Made by a program: the position numbers and the translations under genes
Source: Apostichopus japonicus
Lineage: Eukaryota; Echinodermata; Holothuroidea; Aspidochirotida; Stichopodidae
Length of the DNA: 64,000 bases
Direction of reading: 5' to 3'
Assembly (NCBI RefSeq): GCF_037975245.1
Contig: NC_092582.1
Span: forward strand, 12,368,577 to 12,432,576
Notes under the pieces: generated by a model
Databases searched by the model: none
What the model saw: only the letters and a program-made list of their open reading frames with translations
Told to the model about the DNA's origin: nothing
Part shown: one piece after another, positions 12,718 to 23,750 of the stretch
Layout of the letters: every line of letters begins with the position of its first letter
Numbering within the stretch: the stretch's first letter is position 1

Positions 12718-15700
12718 TTATAACTTTCCCATTAGCAACGTTTGAATAGCCATTGATACCATGCTGAGAGTTCCAACCGAGAAACCGAGGAACCTCGAGG
12801 GTTGGGGTAATGGAAGGAGATAAGACATCGTGTGAATAATTCTACAGAGAGTAAAGACCCGGAAGTGTAGACTGACAGCATCAACACCAGGATTGGTCAA
12901 GGCATATAGTAATCCAACTACAAGGAATGCTGGGATATTCTCCAGGTCGTTGCGATGGCAACTGAAAAGACACCAACAGAAAAGAGAATGTGATGTTTAA
13001 TGTCAGATAATCAGACCGCATGTGATTAAAGAAGACGTGAGGAGAAAACAAGTATATGCAAGCCTAACCCTAAATTTTAATTGAATCGTGCATGTTAGTC
13101 ATGTGTAAGACATCATATTCCTACTACCTGTTCTAATGAGCTACGTAAGACTACTGTTATAGGCAGGCTGTGACTTTACACACCAGACACACGTACGTAC
13201 ATCTTCCCTTATCGACTCACCTGTCCCACCCCCCCCCCTAACACACCTCCCCACCCTTCCGCACATAAGCTATGTCCGGCAATACTACACAAAATTTTGA
13301 GTTGTAGTGATAAATCTTATACACGAAAGCTATCTCCACGTTGCGCAATAACCATTGCGCAATGCAGTTGGTGTAAGCACCCACATAATAGGATAGTATC
13401 ACGTCTGGGATCGTGCAATTTCCACAAATCCTTTACGTATGGGGAAATTGAATATGATAAGAAAAGTCACCGAAGATTATAGTGTGCGTGACCACGACAA
13501 CCAAATAACGTGATCCACTCTCAACCGCCCAGTCCTGTTTACATGAAGATCGTATACTTGATAACCGTGTGATAATATATTGTTAAGGGAGGTATCAATT
13601 ACAGTAACTTCGAAAAGCTTGGACTACAGATAGTACACACGAACCCGGATAAAGGTTGCTGAACGATCTGTATTGTGTATACTGTTTATCTAAAAGGAAC
13701 ATATATTACTCTACAATTCAGGGGTGGGCAACCTTTTTGAATTAATGGGCCAGATATTAGGAGTGAAAAATTGACTGGGCCGCACCTAACCAACGACCTG
13801 CTGTTGATTTCAAACCTTTGATTCCAAGGACTTTCAAGCAATAGGTGTGTGTGTGTGTACTTAATCTGTATTCACAAAAACATAATGTCAACACAGTATA
13901 GTTGATAATTAAAGGGGATGATAGGCTACCTGACAGCATCATTAGTGCCGATAAATTCTAAGCAGCTAGCTCGTTTTTCGTGATGATGTAAAAATAGATT
14001 GATTTTTTTGCTTTCTCTTGAGACATCCCACGGGCCGCACAAAAAATCACTGGCGGGCCGCATGTGGCCCGCGGGCCGTAGGTTGCCCACCCATGATCTA
14101 CATGATCTTAGTTTAAACACCCAACTGCAACAAATGGATCGTCGCTGATCATGGAACAGTGTTTTTGTAAGGACGTCATTGGTTCTACCTTGTAATGACG
14201 TCAGCGACCATGTATAGTGATGCATTTCCGATAGGATGTTTGTCACCAGCTAGTGTTATGAATTCTTTGTAAAATAGGCCTTTGTAATATGAATATATTA
14301 CTTCACCGATAGTACTATACGCATGGATGGAATAACTGCGGAGATGCTTAGCTTGCACATACCAAAAGGAAATGGAATATCCCGTTTTATTTAATCGGCT
14401 TCCCGGAAGCTGATTGAAAGGAAATACAAACTAAAATGTACAATGAATATGTACAATGAAAACCTTTCTCTGTTAGCATATTCAGTTACATACCGAGTGC
14501 AATACATTTTTGTATGGTACGACTTGAAACACAGGTACCCTACTCCAATGTAGGGGCAGAGGAGGGGGGGGGGGTTGTAACCATCCTCACGGAGAACAAA
14601 GAATGAGCAAGTCAAAGCGTGCATTCTTGCGGCATATTTACAATATAAATGAGAATTATCAACACGTTATGTTGTACAATAAACTGTACAACTTTTTTAA
14701 TTGTGTAATGTTAAAAAGGGGGGAGGGAGGGGGAGGTGAAGACCCCTACACTGCATCGTCCAGCGCCTAATAAGAGCCTATTACATTTAAGGGAAACTGG
14801 GGAGTGCGAGCACAGTATTAATATAAGGACATAAGTAAACAAACCTCCTAACTCTTTCTACTTCCGGGTTACATTCGGCGAGTTTCTTCTTAACGTCATC
14901 TTTTTCCATAGTTGCAGCAAACCCTTCGTAATCTTCTTTGGTTGAGAAAGTCTAAAATAAAGATAAACAACATTTCTACGATAAAACGGACACTTTTCCC
15001 CTTAACGTTGGATATACAGGGTGACCGTCAGCTTATCACAAGGTAAGTTGTTGTTCGAAGTGCATGTTATCATAGCACAAATGGACGGTGGTCGAGGTTG
15101 GTGGTGGTAGTGGGGGTGGGTGGGGGAAAGAGAACTCAGTATAACTTCGACCAACTTGAAATTACAACCACTGATATTCACGATTCCTACCCAAGAGCGA
15201 CAACTGTTTTTCACAATCGAACCGCCGCCAACGCCCCTTTAACTATTTTCTAGGAAAAACATTAAGTCACATTGAAGAATGACACTATCATTTCGGGCCT
15301 ACATGCATTACCAAAGCTATTTAGATGCAATTTCTTAAATATATATGTTCCTTTTATATTTCCCCTCTCGCGAGTTTGGTCCGTTATTTAGAAGAAGTAT
15401 ACATGTCATGGGAAAAGGTATAAATATTTACGAATAACGTGTCTTAAAATTGTAAGCGGCATATTGATTAACCATTCACCAAACCACAGACGGTTTCAAA
15501 GGGCCGATTGGGGCTGACTTAGTTATTCCATGAGATCAAGCCTCTCCTTCCTCCACTCTTTCCTACCCACTCCCTTGTCAAAAGTCAAGTAGGTGGGTGC
15601 ACCGATGTAATGTAGTTTTTGTAAACATGATTGAAATGATTTATATATTAACTATCAACGGGACTGTTATCCGCGAAAAGGTCATTAATAAATTAACCCA

Positions 15701-16401
15701 AGTAGGCTACTAAGTCATATAAATTAAATAGAACAGAACCACCGGGAAGGTTCCTTAAAAAATGCACATAATTCTGGCGCATGTATAATTAAATTGATCG
15801 TCATACACATATAACCAACCTACAGTGTAAGGGAGGACATGTATATTATCTTTATCTAAGCTTACATAAACTTCTTTTGAGTTCCTCCCGAGTTTAATTT
15901 CTGTATGGTAATGATTTATTGTCGTTTAATGACACACTTTTTGACATTAGTATATGTGTTAGAAACGAGAAACGAACAGAGGTATATAGCTACACGCCGA
16001 TGACATACGTATATAAATTTAAATCTTAAACAGTCTACACGTACGTATATATACGTATATATGCGCTCTTACGTAAACACCCGGCCGCGGATAACACATA
16101 AACAAGACTACTTGAAACTTATTACGTAATCGTTCTCAGATTGTTCACGGTGCATGCATATAAATATGTGCGTGTGTGTGTATACACGGAGACTAAACCA
16201 AAAAGACGACGTTTTCATTTAAGAGTTTCTTAGTATCCTTACCTTGTTGGCAAATCTTTTGAAAACTGTATAGTAAGCCACAAATATCATCTTCAATATG
16301 TTAATACAAGCGTGGGCTATATATAACTGGAATACTTCATTTTCGATGATGAAATTGCTTCCACCGGCGGCCATTTCTCTGGTTCGTCCTGTTTCGTTCA
16401 T
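12718..16401 (-). CDS. MGST1: Microsomal glutathione S-transferase 1 (MAPEG family), 3 exons
   Basis: Coding exons on the minus strand are 16401-16243, 14951-14845 and 12961-12718 (stop TAA). Junctions are GT-AG, phase 0 then phase 2, giving 169 residues; vertebrate MGST1 is about 155. The enzyme is a trimeric integral membrane protein of ER and outer mitochondrial membrane that conjugates glutathione to electrophiles and reduces lipid hydroperoxides. Diagnostic sequence: VERVR-x-CHRNDLENIPAFL (family VERVRxxHxNDLENI), HFRVF, RIIHTMSYLLPLPQP, and four hydrophobic helices (about residues 26-48, 94-112, 118-138, 145-165). The PLPQP loop favours MGST1 over prostaglandin E synthase. The start at 16401 gives a short luminal N-terminus; an in-frame ATG 60 nt upstream and a Met at residue 10 are alternatives. 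At the exon 2/3 junction the splice creates Ser where family members usually have Arg. Confidence 0.9.
13243..13372 (+). repeat. Dispersed direct repeat R2, copy 2
   Basis: Diverged copy of 9655-9785, inside MGST1 intron 2. It is followed at about 13460-13545 by a fragment resembling the 3' part of the U2-like repeat (GATCCACTCTCAACC). Confidence 0.6.
13719..14095. mobile_element. Non-autonomous hAT (Charlie-like) element, 377 bp
   Basis: Left terminus CAGGGGTGGGCAACCT and right terminus GGTTGCCCACCCATG form inverted repeats of the type typical of hAT-Charlie elements. Near-terminal GGGCCGC/GCGGGCC motifs recur at both ends. No transposase is encoded. Flanking DNA shares CTACA on both sides but no clean 8-bp duplication is visible, so the insertion is probably old. 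It lies in MGST1 intron 2. Confidence 0.8.
15000..16240. other. MGST1 intron 1
   Basis: An intron of about 1.3 kb containing a short (GGTGGT)-type tract near 15085-15125 and the first copy of direct repeat R3 (15774-15964). No coding exon other than the flanking MGST1 exons was seen. Confidence 0.6.
15774..15964 (+). repeat. Direct repeat R3, copy 1
   Basis: About 190 bp (GGCGCAT-TATAATTAAATTG to GACATTAGTA-ATGTGTTAGAA), repeated with high similarity at 17137-17332 in the same orientation. Family unknown. It lies in MGST1 intron 1. Confidence 0.8.
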
Positions 16402-17136
16402 GGTTATCTGTGAAGTGTTGTTCCGTGGTAGTGAACGATATGTGCGTGAATGAACCCACATTACGCATTGCTAAGGTATTTCTCTTCTCTTGGAAGTGTA
16501 GCAGACGACACTATTAGCGATCGTTGCGACGCATATAGCTGTAATATATAGTCTGCTAGATTATAATAGCGGTCTAATTAATTGTAAGAACGGGTTTGAG
16601 AAAGGAATTCCGCTGTGTCAACTTGGAATTCCGTTTGAAACATGAGTATGATTCTTACAAGGATAATTGATTTCTTATTATCACAGATGCCTTGTCATAA
16701 CATCGCATCAGCTAGTCGCATGTGATACTATTCAAACATTTAGGTGTTGGAGTCTATTTTTTTTTTTTTTCACTTGAAAAGTCGAAACCATGCCAATACT
16801 CACCAGCATTTAAAGAAGTCATGGTACAAGTGAATACAATTTCAAAAGAAAATGACTAGAACGGATTTTTCCAAATTATCCAAAAGATATAATATAGCGA
16901 CTCGAGTCCGGAAGATGACTAGGTATAATTGCTCGTCTCGACTCGACACGACCGATACTCAGTACACTTCATATATGTGGCGGTGCAATAAAAATAAATA
17001 AATAACAAATCATTAAAAGGTAGGGGTGGCTACGTGCCCTCCCACTTTTGTGGAAAAAGTTGAAACTGTCTCCCAGAAGGAGCACGCAAAAAATGTTAGC
17101 AATTATTTGCATGGGTAGTTTTTATTTGCGCGTAAT
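16402..17136. other. 5' flank of MGST1
   Basis: Upstream region of the minus-strand MGST1 gene. No clear TATA box at a suitable distance; a T run lies at about 16758-16770. No other gene was recognised. Confidence 0.45.
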
Positions 17137-17332
17137 ACTGGCGCATATATAATTAAATTGATCGTTATACATATATAGGCAACCTACAGTGTAAGGGAGG
17201 ACATGTATATTATCTTTATCTAAGCTTACATAAATTTCTATTGAGTTCCTCCCGAGTTTAATTTCTGTATGCATGGTAATGATTAATTGTCGTTTTATGA
17301 CACAGTTTTTGACATTAGTAAATGTGTTAGAA
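17137..17332 (+). repeat. Direct repeat R3, copy 2
   Basis: Second copy of the unit at 15774-15964, with a 4-bp insertion (GCAT) and scattered substitutions. It abuts the end of the U2-like repeat copy C. Confidence 0.8.
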
Positions 17333-17864
17333 CTACCGAACGACTGATCCGCTCCATAGGCGTAGGAGCCTAATTTGATTTGGGGGCTGTAACGACTTGC
17401 CCGAAAAATAAAACCAAATTTTTTTGCGCGCTCCGCGCGCGTTCAACATGTGTATGTGCATATCATATAGGCCTTCATCGGTTTTAAATCACATGCCAAT
17501 AACACACCGTCATTTTCCGTCTTATTACCCTTCCATATTGGTTAAAATTATTGGGGAAGTCGTTACAACAGTAATGATAATAATAATATAAGTTTAACCA
17601 TTGAAAAACACACTGCAAATTATTCTAATTTCAGTAGGTGCCCGAAAAATTCTCAGCATATTGCCCGAATTTTCACCCAAAAAAAATGGTTGGGGGCTGC
17701 AGCCCCCCAGCCCCCCGCCTCCTACGCCTATGGTCCGCTCTCAACCCCAGTCCCCTTGCATCGGGACTGTGACTGTGTGATCATCGTCGGGTGTGCATCA
17801 CCATTCCCCTCGAAAGGGAACAGACACTACACATGATCTTAGCCAAAAGGCCGAGAAACGGACC
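17333..17864 (-). repeat. U2-like small repeat, copy C, split by a hAT element
   Basis: On the minus strand it starts with TTTCTCGGCCTTTTGGCTAA and GTGTAGTGTCTGTTC, matching the first roughly 45 nt of U2 snRNA nearly base for base. It then continues into a non-U2 body (TCACACAGTCACAGTCCCGA). The body is interrupted at GTCCGCTC by the element at 17355-17732; removing that and one target duplication restores the order seen in copy A. The U2 Sm site and 3' stem-loops are absent, so it cannot be a working U2 gene. Confidence 0.7.
17355..17732 (-). mobile_element. Non-autonomous hAT element, CATAGGCGTAGGAG family, 378 bp
   Basis: Terminal inverted repeats are CATAGGCGTAGGAG at the left and CTCCTACGCCTATG at the right. 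The flanking 8-mers ATCCGCTC and GTCCGCTC form a target duplication with one mismatch. CAnnG ends and 8-bp duplications are hAT hallmarks. No ORF. Related copies lie at 49677-49967 (truncated), inside 35791-37987 and at about 53663-54109, recognisable by GCGCGC-rich DNA, CGGGCAAGTC and TTACAGCCCC. Confidence 0.85.
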
Positions 17865-17884
17865 GGAAATAGTATTTTAACTTT

Positions 17885-19165
17885 TCGGTGTCGTCCACAG
17901 TTCGCCTCTGCTTCGATCCTACACCTTTGACAATGGGTCTTCGTCCCCTTTATCTACCAAGGGAACTCACACATATCTTAGTTACGGTTGTGTATATCCA
18001 CCCGAAAGCGAATGCTGACAATGCTCGTAATCAATTGAAAGGAATGACTAATCGCATTGAAAATTCCAAACCCGATGCTGTTAATATGATAATGCGGGAC
18101 TTTAATCACTGCAAGATTGACGATCTACTGCCTACTTATACACAATATATTGATCTGCCTACAAGCCTTGGTATAACACTACACTGAATATGTGCTATGG
18201 TAATGTCAATGGAAGTAATTTCAAAGTAAAAACTTTAGCTCAGCTTGGTAGTTCTGATCACTCTATTATCAATATGTCGCCTATAAGTATACCGGCGTGA
18301 ACTGGAAAGATCCGAACCCATTGTGAAGACGCAACTGGAACAAGGAAACTGTTGACCAATTGCGTGGGTGTTTTGAGTGCACGGACTGGAATGTGTTTGA
18401 TGATCCAAACTTACAGGACACTACAGCAACTGTTACTGAATATATTAATTTCTGTGCTGATCTGATAATCCCAAAGATATCGTTTCACATTTTCCAAATA
18501 GCAAACCGTGGCTATCAAAAAATTTGAAATCCCCAGTGTATGAAAAGAAAGATGCATTCTCAAGCGGGGATTATGATCTTATATAGGCAAAACAGCGGGA
18601 GATAAAAAGGAAGTGAAGAGATGTAAAAATCAAATGAGTACGGAAAGAAATGGAAGATAAATTTGAGGGGGGGGGGGGGGTTCGAAAGCTGCTTGGCAAG
18701 TGATGCAAAGTATAACTGGTTATAAAGGAAAAATGAAATTGGACCGATTAGAAATGGACAAAAACTGGTTACTGATTTGATGGGATTTTTATTGTAGGTT
18801 GTTCGTAGCGATGAATTCGTTAATGCAGGAATTGATAACAAATTGAGGAATATGCCTAATTGTGCTAACATGGGTAGTGACAGAGTTGTTGTAAATAAAA
18901 ACTGATGCTAGGAAATATTTTTCTAATGTTAAGATATATAAAGCCACAGGCCCAGATGGGGTCACAAATATGGTAAAAACATATAGCTCTCAGTTAGCGC
19001 CAGTGTTCACTCCGATCTTCCAAAGAACACTTAATGAGGGCGTTATTCCCGAGATATGGAAAACGTAAATCATAACCCCGGTTCCTAAAACAAAAGTGGT
19101 TTCATGTTTAAATGACTACCGTCCGTTTTTGTTTTCTGAAATGGACAATAAAGTTTCTTTCTATC
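17885..19165 (+). pseudogene. Decayed LINE (Jockey/CR1/Rex1-like) retrotransposon
   Basis: The conceptual product begins with an AP-endonuclease segment (YIHPKANADNA, MRDFNHC in place of GDFNHC, about 17990-18120). It continues with a connector region typical of these elements (SDHSI around 18256; a Lys/Arg-rich stretch). It ends with the start of a reverse transcriptase (LAPVFTPIFQRTLNEG, IPEIWK, NDYRP, about 18990-19120). Stops and frameshifts occur throughout and nearly all of the RT domain is deleted. The 3' end has GGACAATAAAGTTTC and a TATC tail at about 19146-19170. It is dead. Confidence 0.8.
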
Positions 19166-19399
19166 TATCTTTAATCTAGGCCAACATCTATAGTCCTATT
19201 CTACACCCCATGGGAAAACGTATTCGCTCGCTCGGGTTCTGATGGCGTCATTAATTTTGTCTGGCCGATGACGTCATTTCCCAATGTTGTGAGTAAATTT
19301 TGACGGCTAACGGTGTTGTGCATATCACACTGGGCAGAGACGTATTTTCGCGCTACGGAAGACGTAATTTAACAAAGAAGACCTACATTTGGCGGTGAT

Positions 19400-19450
19400 T
19401 TCGAAGGTTTTTAAGTTTCCTTAGTGTCGGGTTGTCTGTGTTCCAATTTG
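19400..19450 (+). other. Possible 5' untranslated exon of MVB12
   Basis: A mixed-composition stretch with a strong donor (CAATTTG/GTAAGC, GT at 19451-19452) precedes the acceptor at 21145-21146 that opens the first coding exon 8 bases before its ATG. The AG acceptor so close to the start codon implies an upstream non-coding exon. This is the best candidate nearby, by inference only. Confidence 0.3.
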
Positions 19451-19844
19451 GTAAGCTTTTTACCGTAACATGCGTAACGTAGTTATTAACATCCGGTCTA
19501 TGTTTGCTTTGTCAGTTTCAGTAAGCACTGTTTATACTGTTGTGTACCAGTTCTGCGATACGTCATTGATAGACCTGAGTTATTGATAAAATAATAAGTT
19601 GTGAGTATTTGCCCAAACACTTAAAGGCTTTGCCATTAATTTAAGTACAGTCTGCATGTCTTCAATATTTTACTGATGTATTTGCCATAGTCATATCATT
19701 ACCCTATATACTTACCTATACTTAAATTCTTTAAGTTAAGCATATGTTCTATGAAAAATGGATTCATATGCTAGGCCTATGAAACTGCCTTCAGTACTTC
19801 AATACTTTGCTCCAATTTGTGGTACTAATTTAGAATCCGTACCA

Positions 19845-19967
19845 TTCCTAACCCCTAACCCTATTCCCTACTTCCTAACCCTAATTCCTAACCCTATTCC
19901 CTACTTCCTAACCCTACTTCCTAACCCTATTCCCTACTTCCTAACCCTAATTCCTAGCCCCTAGTAA
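19845..19967. repeat. Degenerate interstitial telomere-like repeat
   Basis: An imperfect array of CCTAACCC and CCTATTCCCTACTTCCTAA units. The CCCTAA core is the complement of the TTAGGG telomere repeat used by vertebrates, echinoderms and many other animals, and a longer unit of about 30 bp is superimposed. It lies in the presumed first intron of MVB12. Confidence 0.75.
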
Positions 19968-19969
19968 GC

Positions 19970-21140
19970 TTTCCCATTCATATGGTACAGATTCTAAAGT
20001 TAGGCCCAATTTGTTAAAAAACAGTACTGATATATACTCCTATATTTATACAATGTAGACTGTAAATGCATTATGCTTTCCATAGTCATACCGTAAGATA
20101 CTGGTGTAGCCAATATAGTCTCTGGACCTATGATTGAACTGTCCTTCATATTCATAACATGCAATGTGTGGAAAGAAATACCTTTATTCCTCCATGCAAT
20201 GTGGAAATATTTATTTTCTATTCATTGTCATAGTTATATAGGTCTTAAAATATTGGCATTCTTCCTGTTATATAATCTATGAAAATAACCTATTAAAATG
20301 GACATATTCATACATGTAGCACTATAAAGTAGTAATATCTGATACCTCAAAATACCAATTAGTAGTGAAATATAATCTGACACATTTGTAGTTCAAATTG
20401 TTTCTGTAGCATTTATGACTGTCAATTCTGCACATATGCAATGATTGAAACTAAACACATACAACAATATAGGCCTAAGCCATTTGTCATGGAGCAACAT
20501 TCCATAAAAATAGCAATGATATACTGGCCAAGGAGCAGCACACTACCTTGAATTACACCAACAGTTCCATGTCCAGGTTGTACTGTAGGAGAGATAAGAT
20601 CCAATTATGGACAAATCCATTCTGTGAAATGAAAATGAGTTTATGGTGGTTGTTTGCAATTGTTGAGATCTAAAAGATGTATTCTCACAACATTACTCTC
20701 TTGAATGCAATTGAACTTTTAGCTACAACTTCTTGACCCCCTATGGAATGCTTTGCACTTGGGAATTTCACTCCCATCTGAGTTAGCCTGAACAATTGTC
20801 ATACTTTCTATTTGGTTTGTAGAGCGTACAACAGAACTTGTTATATTGATCATTATATTATGTGTGTGGGAGGGTGGGGGGGGGGGAAGAAATTAAAAAA
20901 AATACTTCTTTAGAAGTCCATATGACGATATATATAAAAAAAAAGAGAGAGAAAGAAATATTTTCATACTTTTAAGTAAATAGAAGCATAAAGACTTAAA
21001 AAAAGAATGACACCATTGTTGTAATGTTTTCATTTCAATGGAATCGTTAGAAACCAAAGATGATTACTCCCTGTTTGAATAAAAGATACCCTTTAAGATC
21101 TATAGAAACTTACTCTTGACGTGATAATTTTTTGTTTCGT
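19970..21140. other. Presumed MVB12 first intron
   Basis: AT-rich DNA with a G run at about 20870-20884 and A-rich tracts near 20935-20960. No exon or known repeat was recognised. Confidence 0.45.
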
Positions 21141-21153
21141 TGACAGGTGGATA

Positions 21154-23693
21154 ATGTCTTGGGATGCAATTACAAATGTCTGTGTCGTGGAAGACAAAAA
21201 CAATGTACCATCTGGCTATGAAGTAGTGAGTTTTATTTCATGGTCTGTAAATGCAGTAAATGCTGTAAATGCATTATTTTTCAAATGATGTCTGGTGTCT
21301 TTCAAGAAGTCATTATTTTATATTCACAAGTAATCGTTCACTGGTGATTATTGTAATCTCATACACACAATAGCCATATTGCCTGGCTTGGTGTTAAAGT
21401 CATAAAAGAAAGAAAAAATCATTTTAATTTTTAATGTTGTTTTGAAAACTTTGTATTTTTTTTTTCACAAAGGAAGACGTCAATCAAGTTTATGATCATT
21501 GTTTTTTGTCTCAGAGTGTGACAAGACATTTTCATCTTAACATAGTAAATAGTTCTCACTGAGGGATAGTAATTGTTCCATGTGTGTAACAGCTTTGTGG
21601 TAATTTTTGTTGTTGTTGCAATTGGTGCTAATATTTATTCAACTTTTAGATATCTAAACAAGGAAATGCAAATTTTGTTTTAAAAAAAGGTTATCATATC
21701 TAGAGATTCTTGTACAGCACTGAGGTAACTATGAACTGCTTGTCTACATGGTATGTTATCAAACAATTGTGTACTTTAGGACATCACTTTTGCATCCATG
21801 AATTGTGAAAGTGATACAGTATTTTATGTTTATTTTATCTACAATATAAATATAAAATAAAACCAGAAGGACATTTTTGGGCACCCCTTACAGTAGTACC
21901 TTCTGTTGGCCTTTCTTGTAACAGAATCTCATAAGAAATGTACAGTTTGTGCAGTTTGTGTGAATTCTGAATTTAACTTTTCTCTTTGTCTGCAGATAAG
22001 CTCAACAACGGACAATGGTGATGCTGACCTGTGGAAAGATAAAAAAATGAGGAAGAAAATCACACGTTATTTGGCCTTCACGAGAGAAAGATCTATGGTG
22101 ATTTCATGATTTCTTGTTATCTGGTTACATAAAAGTTAACCACGCCTCTCATCATCTAAAGTGTTAGCTCAGTGTGTTAGCTATAGTGTTAGCTCGGAGT
22201 GTTAGCTCAGTGGTTAACGCCGGTGCCTTCCAATCATAAGGTCCCCGGTGCGAGTCACTCCAAAGATTAATGTATGTCGTCCAGTTACAGAGTTGTTGAC
22301 AATTGACAATTCATAATCATGAACGTTAAATATGAATCTGAGACTGACTTCGGTCAGCTTGCGGCTTTGATAAGCCAATGAGGCTTCTTTGCGAGTTCCT
22401 GCTTGCAGGAGGATCCAAAATACATATATACATACATAGTCAATCATGTTGCGTATTCATCTTGGTGTGATTTCAACGAGATGTGTCGAGCTCTGTAACC
22501 GAAATCTCAACTGAACACCGGATGCTGAATACAGTAGGGAGCATGACGTTAATATGGTGTCACAGGTCTCGAATAAGAAATTTATATTCTGCATAAATTG
22601 TTCCTTTAAAGCAAAAAGAAGCATCACTCCTTGCGACCAGGATTTGTTATATGGCATGGTTTTCCTTTTTCGTGTGTGTTACTAAGGAGAGATCTTTCAG
22701 TGCAGTAAGTACAGTTTTAACCATACCTAGTACTTTGAAAAGAAGATTTTTATCTGACTGGTTTTTCTTGCTCTTTTTTAAACTGCTCAGGGTGGTGAAG
22801 ATAAAGTTCTCGCAGATATTACCGTCAGTAAAGAAGATCAGGTCACACCGGCAGGCTACACCTGTATCCCTCACACTCATTACTCAAGTAAGTATAGCAA
22901 CCAAAGAAGGGCAGGGAAACTATCTTAAGGCACATAAGAAATGGCTTTGGGTTCTCATTTTTTCTTTTAAAAGAGCACTAAGGTAATATTCAAGAATATG
23001 AAAGGGCATTAAGGTGTTTGCTTTCCAAAGTGAGAGAGAACACATACAGAAAAGACAGAAAGTAGTAACATTTCATAGGAATGTTTGTGAACCATACTGT
23101 AGTGAGTGATTTTTTTATATTCACTGTAGCTGTGTAAAAGCTGTTCTCTGACACAAATAATGCGGGAGTTTTTGACAAATTTGGAGCTATGAATTTAGTA
23201 TATAACAATGAAGCATAATGATGACAGAAATAATCTTGAGGTCTCCTTTGGCAAAATGATTGTAAAAGCAACATGGTGATTGTTGCTATGCAAATAGGGG
23301 GGGAGGGGGTCGAAGGGGGTGATCAAATGGCATTTTTTTGTTGATTAATTCAGGTCATTTGGCTAGGAATACTGGCATTATAAAAGATACCATAAAATGA
23401 GATGGTTATCACCCGTAACACCTCATGCATACCTCATGTGATTGTTGGGCACATGTCTGTTTTGTTTAAGCGGAACATTCGCACTTATCTCCAAGGATCA
23501 GACATCTGTCAACAACCACTGATAACACACCACATGTATACCTCATTCGAATGCTGGGTGAAATCTGTTTATGTCTACCTAGACTTTGACATTCTTGTTA
23601 CATTGACAGTTGCAGCAGTTCTCGCTGTTCTGCTCATTAACAAAACTACACTTCATTCAATCCAAAGGCTCAACTTCACATCAACTTGATGTT

Positions 23694-23750
<57 letters not shown>

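Noticed and set aside
22651-22986. ORF of 111 codons on the + strand
   Set aside because: It overlaps MVB12 exon 3 in a different frame and runs through its acceptor and donor; the exon frame matches the MABP domain.
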